Below, piece after piece: positions 8,741-18,969 of a stretch of DNA of 64,000 nucleotides (the stretch's first letter is position 1; the number at the start of each line of letters is the position of its first letter). The stretch covers positions 248,001-312,000 of the forward strand of contig JACTNC010000053.1 of NCBI GenBank assembly GCA_014584295.1. The letters run 5' to 3'. A program made the translations under genes and the position numbers. The DNA is from Verrucomicrobiota bacterium. Its GTDB lineage: Bacteria; Verrucomicrobiota; Verrucomicrobiia; Opitutales; Opitutaceae. Below the pieces are notes generated by a model, which saw only the letters and a program-made list of their open reading frames with translations, made no database searches and had not been told where the DNA came from.

Positions 8741-10141
8741 TCACTTCCTGCCTGCTGCTCGACGCACGATCCTGCTCGCGTCGGCATTCGCCCTGGTTGT
8801 CTCAGCAACGAGTCGCTCATACAGCGTGCCGTCATACTGCACCAACCCCTGTTTGAGCGCACCACGGAACGCAGCGAAGCGATCAATATACTGACATCGC
8901 ATATAACCGATCACGAATGGGTCTGCGAAAGCAGCGCGAATAAAACTTCCCGTTGCTACTGCCGCCTTTTTTTCGGTCTCACGTTGATGATACGGCCATA
9001 TGACATGCGGATGAGCCCGTGTCGGAAAACTGATCTGATGATCGCAGATAAGGATCGGCTTTCCCGAAATCCGATGGAGTTCAGCCATTTCCTCGGCGGG
9101 GTAAAGATCACCAGGTGTGTAGATCGGCAGGTAGCCATCTCCCGGCTGCACCGCCACCGCATCCACATACGGCAACGCCGCCTCGAGCACCTGCGGCGGA
9201 ATGTCTCCCATCAGGTATTTTTCCCCGAAGACCAAGTGATTTGGGTCGTGGCGCCGCGTCGCGGTCCCCACAATCTCGTAATAGCGTCGCGCGATCTCGC
9301 CCAGAAAGCGCTGATCGTCTCTCTCCACCTCGTAACGATCTAGATCCAAAGCTGGGAAGTTCACCTCCATGAGTTGTGCAAAGTCCACCGCACTCAATCC
9401 ATAGGCCCGGTTGAATTGTCTAATGTCCCTGCGATAGGTTCTCTCGAGGAACGCCACATACTCACGCCGTCCAGGCGACGCCGCAGGAAGTCGGCGGATT
9501 TCTGATACCCAATCCGTCTGCCGAAATCGCCGCGTCTTGTGCAGATCCCAGGTGGGCGTGTCGGTCCACAGGTAGGCAATCAGATTCTTGTTCTCGCGAT
9601 GCTCCCGACAGAAGGCCTCCACCTCTGCGGCAATCCGCGACGCCACCGCAGGATCGAAGACATCCGGAAATTCCCACGCATTGCTGCTTCCCGGCTTTCC
9701 ATAGTACTTCGAGGTTCGCACTAGCCCGCGCGACGCAAAGTAGGGCCAATTGCGCTCCAGCACCTCCACGCCGTGATCGACCGTATTGAATCCCCAATGC
9801 GTATACTGGTGGCGTAGCTCTACAGCAAACTTCTCCCAATCCCCATCATAGCGGCTGCGAAACAGATCCAGCTCACCCTTGCCCGGAGTGCGCAGCGCAC
9901 TTAAGTGGTTGATGCCAAGCGCGACGAATCCATGCCCGTCCGGCGTCACAAGCAGCGAGCGCCCCTCGACCGTGTCCAGGCGAAACCAACCTGTCGCCTT
10001 CGACACGATGTCCCGCCACCCACCATATGTATCGAGCCCAGTTGCCTCTGCTGCACGGCCACCCGCCATTGTGACCAGCGCGGCGATCGCCAGGACTCCG
10101 AGCTGCATGCACTGCCCGAACCGTCCTCGAATCACCGTCAT
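8741..10141 (-). CDS. Secreted agarase-like glycoside hydrolase family protein
   Basis: 466 residues beginning with a signal peptide (QLGVLAIAALVTMAGGRAAEA). The mature protein opens with WFRLDTVEGRSLLVTPDGHGFVALGINHL, the N-terminal pattern of proteins annotated as beta-agarase or related (beta/alpha)8 clan-A hydrolases, and continues with THWGFNTVDHG, FPDVFDP and HPNHLVFGEKY-like segments common to that group. From general memory, related proteins carry an Asn-Glu pair and a Thr-Glu at the catalytic positions; here the comparable stretches read YLWTDTPTWD and PILICDHQISFPT, so classical glutamates are not obvious and activity is uncertain. The frame is open to 10273; ATG 10141 is chosen because it gives a standard signal peptide. 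It diverges from the PQQ dehydrogenase. Confidence 0.65.
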   Translation of the reverse strand: MTVIRGRFGQCMQLGVLAIAALVTMAGGRAAEATGLDTYGGWRDIVSKATGWFRLDTVEGRSLLVTPDGHGFVALGINHLSALRTPGKGELDLFRSRYDGDWEKFAVELRHQYTHWGFNTVDHGVEVLERNWPYFASRGLVRTSKYYGKPGSSNAWEFPDVFDPAVASRIAAEVEAFCREHRENKNLIAYLWTDTPTWDLHKTRRFRQTDWVSEIRRLPAASPGRREYVAFLERTYRRDIRQFNRAYGLSAVDFAQLMEVNFPALDLDRYEVERDDQRFLGEIARRYYEIVGTATRRHDPNHLVFGEKYLMGDIPPQVLEAALPYVDAVAVQPGDGYLPIYTPGDLYPAEEMAELHRISGKPILICDHQISFPTRAHPHVIWPYHQRETEKKAAVATGSFIRAAFADPFVIGYMRCQYIDRFAAFRGALKQGLVQYDGTLYERLVAETTRANADASRIVRRAAGRK

Positions 10142-10680
10142 GGAATTCCAAATCAAGTGTCGAGGTTCGACGGCTGCGTCGTGCGCGAAAGAATCATCTC
10201 TTCTAATCATTGCAGCGATTACCTTGCCCCCATCCCGGCAGTCTTCGTCAGGTACAATGAAACGTGGGGTCACGATTTGAAGTGCTCCCGGCTATTATCA
10301 ATTCAGCTCAGCCTTCACTCCAGCCTCCTTCCTCCGATCCGCGAAATGCGGATTTGAGGGATGACATTCAAAACTCGAAAACGCATTTTCCCTGCTACAG
10401 CCCAGCAACAAATTTCTGAGAAACATGGGGCATGCGACTGCGTGGGCCATTTTTCGGACTATCTCGTCCGCTGAGCCGACAGAAGCAAGGCAAGACTCGG
10501 CTGAATAACGCCTCCGCTCATGACGCCACAATGGAGGCGCCGCCCAACGACTTCTGTCGCACAATCTCATCGAACAACGCCAGAACAAGATGGTCAGGAC
10601 AGACAACCTTTCGCAAGCCGTCACCCAACCAGGCAAAAATGCGCTTGTCTGAGCCCACCCGTTCGAGGCAGTCACAAGGC
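10142..10680. promoter_or_regulatory. Divergent intergenic region between agarase-like gene and PQQ dehydrogenase
   Basis: About 540 bp with start codons pointing outward on both sides, so it should hold both promoters. Open frames extend into it from either gene, but their translations lack protein-like patterns. No strong promoter match, inverted repeat or RNA gene was recognised. If the dehydrogenase starts further upstream the region is shorter. Confidence 0.45.
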
Positions 10681-12948
10681 ATGCCTCGCTTAGGCTTTAT
10701 ATCCAATTTCCGAAACGCGATCAGTCAGAAACTCCTAGCGACGAAATTTCGCCCTCCAATGTCTGCCTTGCTTTGGGGCGCAATTGCGGGCGCAGCGGCA
10801 ACATTGTGTTTCAATGATCCGCTTCATTCAGCGACAGATTCTGAGTCACGGGCCCATCTTCCCGAATTTCGATACCTTCCAGCAGCGCGAACAGAGGAAC
10901 TGACTCCTGCCGCGGACGTGCCATCGGAACAATTTGCGCGCTGGGCGCGTTCGTTAGGTGACAATGGCGCCCGACGCTACTCCACACTCCATGAGATCAA
11001 CAAAGAAAACGTGCAAAGTCTCGAAATGGCGTGGACATATCGCGCTGGCGATGGCGCGGCCAACATCCAATGCACGCCCATCGTGGTTGATGGTCTGTTG
11101 ATAGCGCCAACACCCGGTCGCGCGATCGTCGGGCTTGATGCTGCCACGGGTGTGGAGCGCTGGCGGACAAAAATTCCGGATGTGCCCGGCAATCGGGCGC
11201 AGGACCAACCCGCAAGGCGCGGACTGGTCTACTGGCCAGGCGACACCTCCAACGCTCCGCGCATCCTTCTGGGCGCAGGCAATTCAATCTTTGCCCTCGA
11301 TCCGAAGACCGGCGTAGCCGTATCGACCTTCGGTCAGGAAGGGCGCGTTCCCATTCCCACCGGCGCAACCGCCGCAGGCGCAGTTTATCAGCATGTTTTT
11401 GTAACCACAGGCATCAATGGTGATGTTTATGGCTACGACGTGCGGAACGGAGAACTCCTCTGGCGCTTTCGTTCCATCGCCCGAGGTGAAGACTTTGGAG
11501 CCGAGACCTGGGACGGTCCACAGGCAGGCGCCAATGGCTGGAGCGGGCTTTCGATCGACGACGCACGCGGTATCGCGTTTGTCGCGCTAGGTGCACCGCG
11601 ACCAGACATGGTCGGAGTGATGCGCAAGGGGGACAATCTCTTCAGCAACTGCGTGCTTGCATTGGACGTGCTGACAGGAAATCGCATCTGGCATTTCCAG
11701 GATGTGCGACACGACATCTGGGATCTTGATGTATGCGTTCCACCGAATCTCGTGACGATTGAGCGTGAGGGGAAACGCGTCGATGTGGTCACATGCATTG
11801 CAAAATCCGGTCATCTCTTTGTTCTTGATCGGGTCACTGGAAAACCCGTCTTTCCCGTCCGGCTGCGTCGTGCGCCAGCCTCAACGCTGCCTGGTGAAGT
11901 TACAGCACCCTATCAGCCGGACCCGGAAACTCCCGAACCGGTCTCACGGAGTGAGTTCCATCCGAGCATGATCACCGATCGCACGCCCGAGGCGCACGAG
12001 TTTGTGAAAAAGATCGTCGCTCATTCCACCTATGGTTTTTTTGAACCGTTCACAGAAGGAAAGCCAAACCTCTTCATCGGTTCACGGGGCGGAGCAGAGT
12101 GGTCTGGCGCTGCCGTCGACATGCCGACAGGACGACTCTATGTGACATCGAATCGATGGGTGTCCAAGATAACTGTCGTCAGCAATACAGAGCAGGAACG
12201 CGATCCGAGTTACCCGCCATCCTCCGGAGAACAGGTCTATATGCAATTCTGCTCCGCGTGCCATGGGACAACACGCCTTGGCGTGGGCGTAGCACCGCCA
12301 CTGGTTGGCCTAAAAGCCCGAATGACCGATGACCAAGTTCTGGAGGTGATGGCAAAGGGCAAGGGAGTCATGCCGCCAATGGCAATGGTGACGTCAGAGC
12401 AGACTCGTGACCTTCTCGATTTCCTTTTTCGGCGCAATCAACCGCCAAGTCGCAGCCTGCGCGCTGGCGCGTCCAACAATCGCCCATTTGTTTTCAACGG
12501 CTTTGATTTTCTCGTGGATCATGAGGGCTACCCCGGCATCAAGCCTCCTTGGGGATTGCTCAATTGCTACGATCTCAATACCGGCAAAGTACTCTGGCGC
12601 GTGCCCCTCGGTGAGCTTGAGGAATTGACGAAGCAGGGTGTTCCGAAAACGGGTTCACAGAATCTGGGCGGCGCAACAGTAACCGCCGGCGGGCTGGTTT
12701 TTGTGGCCGGCACTGAAGACGAGAGATTGCGCGCATTCGATGCCGATTCGGGAGCAGAACTCTGGTCGGCAAAACTCCCGTTTGCCGGCACGGCAGCACC
12801 CATGACCTACGAAGTGAATGGACGTCAATTCGTGGTTATCACGGCAACCGGCGGCGGACGGGTAGGTGGAAAATCGGGAGTCGGCGATGCCTACGTGGCC
12901 TTTGCGTTACAACGCCCCAAGCTGACGAGTCATTCGATTTCGAAATAG
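10681..12948 (+). CDS. PQQ-dependent (quinoprotein) dehydrogenase with an inserted cytochrome c domain
   Basis: About 755 residues. An N-terminal basic stretch and hydrophobic segment (SALLWGAIAGAAATLCF) suggests export or a membrane anchor. The rest is a PQQ eight-bladed propeller like quinoprotein glucose dehydrogenase: RRGLVYWPGD, ILLGAGNSIFALDPKTG, VLALDVLTGNRIWHFQ, VRHDIWDLDVCVPPNLV and GHLFVLDRVTGKPVFPV. Between blades, at about residues 510-590, lies a mono-haem cytochrome c domain with CSACH at 524-528 and a later Met (GVMPPM) as likely sixth ligand. Electrons from an alcohol or sugar would pass from PQQ to this haem in the periplasm. The frame is open to 10432; ATG 10681 is preferred for its basic n-region, with ATG 10759 as alternative. 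It converges on the gspE-like gene after 30 bp. Substrate unknown; no PQQ synthesis genes are in the window. Confidence 0.85.
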   Translation: MPRLGFISNFRNAISQKLLATKFRPPMSALLWGAIAGAAATLCFNDPLHSATDSESRAHLPEFRYLPAARTEELTPAADVPSEQFARWARSLGDNGARRYSTLHEINKENVQSLEMAWTYRAGDGAANIQCTPIVVDGLLIAPTPGRAIVGLDAATGVERWRTKIPDVPGNRAQDQPARRGLVYWPGDTSNAPRILLGAGNSIFALDPKTGVAVSTFGQEGRVPIPTGATAAGAVYQHVFVTTGINGDVYGYDVRNGELLWRFRSIARGEDFGAETWDGPQAGANGWSGLSIDDARGIAFVALGAPRPDMVGVMRKGDNLFSNCVLALDVLTGNRIWHFQDVRHDIWDLDVCVPPNLVTIEREGKRVDVVTCIAKSGHLFVLDRVTGKPVFPVRLRRAPASTLPGEVTAPYQPDPETPEPVSRSEFHPSMITDRTPEAHEFVKKIVAHSTYGFFEPFTEGKPNLFIGSRGGAEWSGAAVDMPTGRLYVTSNRWVSKITVVSNTEQERDPSYPPSSGEQVYMQFCSACHGTTRLGVGVAPPLVGLKARMTDDQVLEVMAKGKGVMPPMAMVTSEQTRDLLDFLFRRNQPPSRSLRAGASNNRPFVFNGFDFLVDHEGYPGIKPPWGLLNCYDLNTGKVLWRVPLGELEELTKQGVPKTGSQNLGGATVTAGGLVFVAGTEDERLRAFDADSGAELWSAKLPFAGTAAPMTYEVNGRQFVVITATGGGRVGGKSGVGDAYVAFALQRPKLTSHSISK

Positions 12949-12978
12949 GAGTATCAGCAATTGCCAGGGATGTGGTGT

Positions 12979-14208
12979 TCAATCCGTAGAGAGCGACAGC
13001 ACCTCTGCGCGACTGACCAGACCCGCATCCACCGCCGCCATTCCAACTTCGCTGAGGCTGTGCATCCCACCGCTGCGCGCCGCCTGCCGCAGCTCGGTCG
13101 TCGATGCGCCCTCTGCAATGAGCTCACGCATGCAGCGGTCAGGTCGAAACAGTTCAAACAGGCCGATACGCCCCTTGTACCCCGTATGCAGGCAATCCGC
13201 GCATCCGATGCCCGTGCCGGAACAGGCCTCACATTTGCGCCGCACCAGTCTTTGCGCAACCACACCGACAAGCGTCGAGACGATGAGATAGGGTTCGATG
13301 CCCAGATCTATCATTCTCGCAACCACACTCGTCGAATCCTGCGTGTGCAGCGTCGTGATGACAAGGTGTCCGGTCAGCGCGGCCTGGACCGCGATGCGTG
13401 CGGTCTCCGCGTCACGCATTTCACCCACGACGATGACATCTGGATCCTGCCTCAAGAACGATCGCAGCAGGCTTGGAAAGGTCACGCCCGCTTCTGGCTG
13501 GATGGCGGTCTGCATCACGCCTTCCAATTCATACTCAACCGGATCCTCGGCGGAAAGGATCTTCAGTTCCGGAGTGTTGAGTTCCTTCAATGCACCGTAC
13601 AGCGTCGTCGTTTTTCCCGAGCCGGTGGGACCAGTGATGACAATCAGTCCATGAGGTGACTTCAGACATTCGCGGAATCCCTCCAGAATGTCCACGGGCA
13701 TGCCCAGCGACTCCAGATTCCGAGGCGCGGCACGCTGGTCAAGCACACGCACCACAATGGACTCACCGGAGACGGTGCTGATGGTTGAGACGCGCAGGGT
13801 AACAGGATGTCCATCAACCGAAAATGCAATGCGTCCGTCCTGCGGCAACCGACACTCCGCAATGTCGAGATCCGCCATCACCTTGATTCGCGAAGCAATT
13901 GCCGCCATCCATGAAACCGGCTTCCGGACCAAGGGGATCATCATGCCATCCACCCGAATCCTGATGGACAGGTGCGACTCAAAGGGTTCAAAATGGATGT
14001 CCGAGACCCGTTTCCGCACCGAATCCTCAAGAACCTGCTGCAGCCAGGACGCGACTTCGGACGCCCCCTCGAAAACCGTATCCGGCCTTTGCTCCCTGGA
14101 GGCAGAGTTCCGAAACAACTCCGCGCCAGGAAAGTTATCGGAGACCTTCCCGGGCAATACAGCGCGCGACACGACTGTCGCATCAGATTGCCCGGGAATC
14201 ATAACCAA
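12979..14208 (-). CDS. Type II secretion / type IV pilus assembly ATPase (GspE/PilB family), short form
   Basis: 409 residues. A short N-terminal tail of about 50 residues replaces the usual N1 domain. Then come the N2 domain (VSDIHFEPFESHLSIRIRVDG), the ATPase core with Walker A GPTGSGKTT, Asp box, Walker B VIVVGEMRDAETA and His box TGHLVITTLHTQD, and a tetracysteine zinc site (CEACSGTGIGCADC). It is last in the leftward run pilB-pilT-this gene, 16 bp behind pilT. It may drive a second machine (type II secretion or a separate pilus), or act with PilB; lack of the N1 domain means it would dock differently to its inner-membrane partner. No gspF, gspG or secretin gene is nearby. Confidence 0.88.
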   Translation of the reverse strand: MVMIPGQSDATVVSRAVLPGKVSDNFPGAELFRNSASREQRPDTVFEGASEVASWLQQVLEDSVRKRVSDIHFEPFESHLSIRIRVDGMMIPLVRKPVSWMAAIASRIKVMADLDIAECRLPQDGRIAFSVDGHPVTLRVSTISTVSGESIVVRVLDQRAAPRNLESLGMPVDILEGFRECLKSPHGLIVITGPTGSGKTTTLYGALKELNTPELKILSAEDPVEYELEGVMQTAIQPEAGVTFPSLLRSFLRQDPDVIVVGEMRDAETARIAVQAALTGHLVITTLHTQDSTSVVARMIDLGIEPYLIVSTLVGVVAQRLVRRKCEACSGTGIGCADCLHTGYKGRIGLFELFRPDRCMRELIAEGASTTELRQAARSGGMHSLSEVGMAAVDAGLVSRAEVLSLSTD

Positions 14209-14224
14209 AAGACCCGACCGGCCC

Positions 14225-15307
14225 TTACAGCGCGCGCAGTTTGAAGCCCAATTGGGTCAGCTTTTCCCGCATGACAAGGGGGTCCTGAGCCTTTTCCAAA
14301 GCCTCGTCTGGGGAAATCATTTCCCTGTTCACGAGGCTCATGAGATGCGTGTCCATCGTGATCATGCCCAAATTTGCACCCGTCTGAATATCCGAGGTGA
14401 TGCGGAAGGTCTTGTTCTCGCGAATCAACGAGGCGATCGACGTGGTATTGATCATGATCTCGTAACCGGCAATGCGCCCGCCTCCCGTCTTCTTGCAGAG
14501 CACCTGGGAAATGACAGCCACGATGGATGAGGCGAGTTGGGTGCGGATCATTTCCTTCATGTTCGCGGGAAATGCATCGACGATACGGTCAATTGTCTTT
14601 GCCGCACTGTTTGTGTGGAGGGTTCCGAACACCAGGTGTCCCGTCTCGGCTGCGCTGATTGCCGCCTCGATCGTTTCAAGGTCGCGCATTTCACCGACAA
14701 GGATGATGTCGGGGTCCTGCCGCAGCGCACGCCGGATCGCCTCCGAAAATGAAGGCACGTCGACGCCTATCTCGCGCTGGGTCACGATGCATTGCTTGTG
14801 GGGATGATAGTATTCGATCGGATCCTCGATCGTGATGATGTGCCCGTCGCGATGCTCGTTGATGTAGTTGATCATCGAGGCGAGCGTCGTCGATTTTCCG
14901 GAACCCGTAGGTCCCGTCACCAAGATCAACCCGCGCGGCCGATAGAGCAGTTCCTTCACCCGGTCCGGAAGCCCGATATCCCTCAGCCCGAACATGCGAT
15001 TCGGAATCTGCCGCAGCACAAGGCCGTAGCTCCCCTTCGCCTTGAGGATGGATACGCGGAATCGCGCCCTGTCCATATAGGCGAAGCCAAAATCGGATCC
15101 CCCATTGAGCTTCAGGTTCTGGACGTGGTTGTCAGGTGTGATGGAGAGGACGAGTTTCTCCGTGTCATCCGGATTGAGATTGGGGCCCTCAATCGGGACC
15201 ATGCTTCCGCTGATGCGCAAGGTGGGCGGCTGTCCGACCTGGCAATGGAGATCAGACGCATTCTGATCCACCACCAGTTCGAGAAGATCATTCATTTCGT
15301 AGCTCAT
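14225..15307 (-). CDS. pilT: Type IV pilus retraction ATPase PilT
   Basis: 360 residues, the normal PilT length. It carries the PilT-typical N-terminus ([21 protein letters not shown]), Walker [10 protein letters not shown], the Asp box with [13 protein letters not shown], Walker [14 protein letters not shown], the His box [23 protein letters not shown] and the C-terminal AIRNL-like region ([11 protein letters not shown]). It has no tetracysteine motif, as expected for a retraction motor. PilT depolymerises the pilus at the inner membrane, giving twitching and DNA uptake. It sits 13 bp after pilB and 16 bp before a second assembly-type ATPase. Confidence 0.95.
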   Translation of the reverse strand: MSYEMNDLLELVVDQNASDLHCQVGQPPTLRISGSMVPIEGPNLNPDDTEKLVLSITPDNHVQNLKLNGGSDFGFAYMDRARFRVSILKAKGSYGLVLRQIPNRMFGLRDIGLPDRVKELLYRPRGLILVTGPTGSGKSTTLASMINYINEHRDGHIITIEDPIEYYHPHKQCIVTQREIGVDVPSFSEAIRRALRQDPDIILVGEMRDLETIEAAISAAETGHLVFGTLHTNSAAKTIDRIVDAFPANMKEMIRTQLASSIVAVISQVLCKKTGGGRIAGYEIMINTTSIASLIRENKTFRITSDIQTGANLGMITMDTHLMSLVNREMISPDEALEKAQDPLVMREKLTQLGFKLRAL

Positions 15308-15320
15308 AAATTTGTAGAAA

Positions 15321-16895
15321 TCATTCCTGGGTCGACACGCTGCCGAGCACCTCTCCTATCGTCGTAAGCCCTGCCCTCACTTTCCCGAATCCGTCCTCCA
15401 CCAACAAACGCCCTCCAGCGTTCCGCCAAAGGTCTTTCAAGCGGGCTGTTGCTGCCCCGTCATGAATGGCGCGCTGCATCTGTGGGCTGATTGTCAGCAG
15501 CTCAAACAAGCCTGTCCTTCCTGAAAATCCGGTGCCCCCGCAAGCCTCGCAACCCTGCCCCATGTAGGCAGGGGCGAGTCCTTCCGCCTCACCGACCAAT
15601 CCAGCGATCGCGCGCCGCTCCTGCGGCGACAATTCAGCGGGCACACGACAGCGCTGACAGATCCGCCTCACAAGCCGCTGCGCGAGTACTCCTTTGAGCG
15701 CGGTCGCGACCATGAAGGGCTTCACACCGAGATCACTCAAGCGCGTGATTGCGCTGCACGCATCATTGGTGTGCAGCGTCGACAGGACCAGATGACCGGT
15801 CATGGCGGCGTTCGCAGCCAGATCCGCAGTCTCACGATCGCGGACTTCACCGACCATCAGGATATCCGGCGCCTGCCTCAGAAGGGCACGCATGGCGCAG
15901 GCAAAGCTCATCCCAATTTCACGATGAACGGCCACCTGATTGATACCCTCAATCTGGCACTCAACGGGATCTTCAACCGTCACGATCTTGCGGCCAGGCG
16001 CATTCAGCGAATTCAACACGCTGTAGAGTGTCGTCGATTTTCCCGATCCTGTGGGACCTGTCACGAGGATCAGGCCGTCCGCACGGGAGGTCAGTTCCCG
16101 CCAGCCTGCTTCGGCCGTCGGATCGAATCCGAGCGCACCGAGCGACATCCTGGCACTGGCTCCGTCCAGCACCCGCATGACCACGCTCTCGCCATGCAGG
16201 GTTGGAACCACCGAGACTCGCAGGTCTACATCCCGCCCCCTGTCATTCAGTCGCAAACGTCCATCCTGGGGCCGCCGCCTTTCGGCAATCGATATCCGCG
16301 AAAGTATCTTGATCCGCGAGACGATGGACGAAAAGTGCCTCTTTGAGGCTCCTCCGACATCCCGCAGAACCCCGTCCACTCGATTCCGGACACGAACAGA
16401 TCCCGCCAACGGTTCCAAATGGATATCCGAGGCGCGACGTTCCAAGGCGTCCGTGATGAGTTTGCGCACCATTTCGATTATCGGCTCATCTGGAGCCGGA
16501 CTTAGCACTCGATCCCCCCGTTCTCCGCCACGAAGACTTGGGGCAGACGTCTGATTGGGAACGACTGCAACCCCAGGTCCCGGATCTTCCCCAACTTCTT
16601 CACCATCACTAACGTAGTATCGATCAATCGCACGATTGATTTCCTCGGCGGGGGCAAAACAGGGCTCCACCTCCAAGCCTTCGACCTGCCGCCGAACCGC
16701 ATCGACTCGGATCGTATCGGATGGATCGCTTATCGCAAACGTTAGGACACCCCGATTCACCCCAAGCGGGAACACCTGATGCTCCCGAGCAAATCGCGCT
16801 GAAATCTGCTCCAGAACGGCTAATCCGCCCAAAGGCTGCAGCGGCAATGCCCCGAACGGGGCGCCCTGACAGAGAAACTCGCCGTCGCCATTCAT
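15321..16895 (-). CDS. pilB: Type IV pilus assembly ATPase PilB
   Basis: 524 residues. An N-terminal MshEN/GspE-N type domain (about 1-110, with [15 protein letters not shown] and a [14 protein letters not shown] segment) precedes N2 ([21 protein letters not shown]) and the ATPase core with Walker [10 protein letters not shown], Walker [14 protein letters not shown] and His box [13 protein letters not shown]. The zinc site is spread over CQRCRVP and GCEACGGTG. This is the pilus extension motor, assigned PilB rather than GspE from its neighbour pilT. It lies 35 bp after rho and 13 bp before pilT on the same strand. The assignment of PilB versus GspE rests on context. Confidence 0.85.
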   Translation of the reverse strand: MNGDGEFLCQGAPFGALPLQPLGGLAVLEQISARFAREHQVFPLGVNRGVLTFAISDPSDTIRVDAVRRQVEGLEVEPCFAPAEEINRAIDRYYVSDGEEVGEDPGPGVAVVPNQTSAPSLRGGERGDRVLSPAPDEPIIEMVRKLITDALERRASDIHLEPLAGSVRVRNRVDGVLRDVGGASKRHFSSIVSRIKILSRISIAERRRPQDGRLRLNDRGRDVDLRVSVVPTLHGESVVMRVLDGASARMSLGALGFDPTAEAGWRELTSRADGLILVTGPTGSGKSTTLYSVLNSLNAPGRKIVTVEDPVECQIEGINQVAVHREIGMSFACAMRALLRQAPDILMVGEVRDRETADLAANAAMTGHLVLSTLHTNDACSAITRLSDLGVKPFMVATALKGVLAQRLVRRICQRCRVPAELSPQERRAIAGLVGEAEGLAPAYMGQGCEACGGTGFSGRTGLFELLTISPQMQRAIHDGAATARLKDLWRNAGGRLLVEDGFGKVRAGLTTIGEVLGSVSTQE

Positions 16896-16930
16896 GAGGT
16901 GAAGGCGACGGCGGGTTTCATGGTTCCCAG

Positions 16931-18922
16931 CTATCTGGCCAAGCTCATGAGGAACTCGGCGTTCGATTTTGTCTTCTTGAGACGCTGGATCAGCATCTCC
17001 ATCGACTCTACCGGTCCGATTCCCTGCATCGTGCGTCGCAGGCCGTAGACGCGCTGCAATTCATCAGGATGATAGATGAGCTCTTCTTTTCGCGTACCGG
17101 AACGAAGCATGTTGATCGCCGGGAAAATCCGCTTGTCGGAAAGTCCCCGGTCGAGGTGGAGCTCCATATTGCCCGTTCCCTTGAATTCCTCAAAGATCAC
17201 TTCATCCATGCGGCTTCCGGTATCGATCAAAGCGCTCGCAAGGATCGTAAGGCTGCCGCCTCCCTCGATGTTGCGCGCGGCGCCGAAGAAACGTTTGGGA
17301 CGCTGCAGCGCGGTCGACTCCATGCCACCCGACATGATCTTCCCTGAATTCGAGGCAAGCGCGTTGTAGGCCCTCGCCAGACGGGTAATGGAATCGAGGA
17401 GGATCACGACGTGCTGCCCGCGCTCAACCATCCGGCGCGCAATTTCGCCGACCATCTCCGCGCAGTGCACGTGACTCTCGGGCGATTCGTCAAAGGTCGA
17501 GGAGACCACCTCTCCCTTTGTATGCCGCTTGAAATCCGTCACCTCCTCTGGCCGCTCATCGATGAGCAGCAGGATCAGCTTCACATCCGGGAAATTTTCG
17601 GAAACCGAGTTGGCAATGTTCTGGAGCAGGACTGTCTTTCCGGTCCGCGGAGGTGCCACAATCAGACCGCGCTGCCCAAAACCCACCGGGGTCAGGAGAT
17701 CGACCGTGCGCATGGAGATGTCCTTCTGCACCTCGGGAGCCTCGAGCAAAATACGCTGCAGGGGATAGTAAGGCACGAGTTCCTCAAACGGAGTGACGTT
17801 GTTCGCATCCTGAGGCGCACCATTCATCACGCGTTCGATGCCCACCACTGCGGGACACCGGTCCTCGCCAACCGGAGCCTGGACAATCACCTCCAGCGCA
17901 TGCCCGCGCTTGAGTCCGTAACGCTTGACCAGGGTTTCAGGCACGTAGGTGCTTTCCGGATACAATCGATAGCTGACGTTCGGGTGCACGACAAAGCCAT
18001 GTCCCTTGTCAGTCAGGTCCAGAAAACCCCTGTCCCGGATGGGACGTTTCTTTTCCGAGACTGTCTTGAAGATTTCAGTCAGGAGAATGCGACGCGGTTG
18101 CTGGCCTTCGATGACAGCGCCCGCTCCTCGAGCAAACGCCGCAAGGTCGGCAAGCGACATCGCGTACAGCGCATCAAGAAACACAGTCTCGCCACCGCCT
18201 CCCGCTGAAAGCTCTGCAGCAAGTGAGTCAAGCGCAGCCAAGTCCGCAAAGCGGGCGGGATCCGGCAAGTCACCGAGCTTGGGCGCCAGGCTCGGCGGAG
18301 GAGGCTGCGCGGGATTTTGTGGCCCGCGATCATTGGGATTCTGCTGCCAGGGTTTCCCGTGCTTGTTCCGCTTTTCCTTTTTCAGCTGCTTCCAGTAGTC
18401 GCGCCCACGAAACTCGCGGTTCTGAAAGTTCGGCGGCTGGCGATGGCCATTGTCGGGAGGGATTTCAGTACCGGGAGCCACATCGCCACCTGACGGCGCC
18501 GGCACATCGGCCTCGGCGGAAACACCCCGGGAGTTTGACTCATTCGGGGCAACCGATGAGTGCGAGGCTTCATTTGTTCCTCGATCAGGCTCTATCGTAG
18601 GAGCGGGTTGATCGCCGTCTCCAGGTTTGCTTCCCCGCGAGAAACTATCAGGTACAAAAACCTCACGCGCCTCCCTGCGCGTTTCTGATTCGCGCTCGCC
18701 TCTGCTGGTGTCACTTGCCGGCGTTTCAACAGGTGTCACAGGTTCAGCCACTGCAACCACTGCATCTGCCGCGACAAGCGGTAGTTCATCCGTGGTCGCA
18801 GCTGCCTTCGCCCGCTTGCGGGGGCTGCTCTTGGGCGTGGCGGCGCGGGCGACTTTGGCGCGCGGACGTTTTGGCTTTGCAGCCTTTGACTCTGACGATC
18901 GAGCCTTGGAAGATTTTTCCAT
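16931..18922 (-). CDS. rho: Transcription termination factor Rho with long low-complexity N-terminal extension
   Basis: 663 residues against about 420 in E. coli. The C-terminal 400 residues are canonical: the RNA-binding cold-shock-like domain ([22 protein letters not shown], near 299-320), P-loop VAPPRTGKT at 422-430, [12 protein letters not shown], the [10 protein letters not shown] segment and the R-loop ([22 protein letters not shown]). The first 220 or so residues are low complexity: a Lys/Arg/Ala/Ser-rich stretch (1-40), an acidic-mixed part, and a Pro/Asn/Gln/Lys-rich part (160-215). Long insertions of this kind occur in Rho of several phyla and can add RNA binding or phase behaviour. 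It follows coaE by 47 bp and precedes pilB by 35 bp. Confidence 0.96.
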   Translation of the reverse strand: MEKSSKARSSESKAAKPKRPRAKVARAATPKSSPRKRAKAAATTDELPLVAADAVVAVAEPVTPVETPASDTSRGERESETRREAREVFVPDSFSRGSKPGDGDQPAPTIEPDRGTNEASHSSVAPNESNSRGVSAEADVPAPSGGDVAPGTEIPPDNGHRQPPNFQNREFRGRDYWKQLKKEKRNKHGKPWQQNPNDRGPQNPAQPPPPSLAPKLGDLPDPARFADLAALDSLAAELSAGGGGETVFLDALYAMSLADLAAFARGAGAVIEGQQPRRILLTEIFKTVSEKKRPIRDRGFLDLTDKGHGFVVHPNVSYRLYPESTYVPETLVKRYGLKRGHALEVIVQAPVGEDRCPAVVGIERVMNGAPQDANNVTPFEELVPYYPLQRILLEAPEVQKDISMRTVDLLTPVGFGQRGLIVAPPRTGKTVLLQNIANSVSENFPDVKLILLLIDERPEEVTDFKRHTKGEVVSSTFDESPESHVHCAEMVGEIARRMVERGQHVVILLDSITRLARAYNALASNSGKIMSGGMESTALQRPKRFFGAARNIEGGGSLTILASALIDTGSRMDEVIFEEFKGTGNMELHLDRGLSDKRIFPAINMLRSGTRKEELIYHPDELQRVYGLRRTMQGIGPVESMEMLIQRLKKTKSNAEFLMSLAR

Positions 18923-18969
18923 GGTAGGATGAAAAGTGGGATGGACGTGCTGTAGTGTCCCAAAGGCGC

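Noticed and set aside
8582..9343. Rightward 253-codon frame
   Set aside because: Antisense of the agarase-like gene, no protein pattern.
10432..10680. Upstream part of the PQQ dehydrogenase frame
   Set aside because: No homology or leader-like sequence; ATG 10681 gives a better leader.
17411..18208. Rightward 265-codon frame
   Set aside because: Antisense of rho, which is unmistakable in the other direction.
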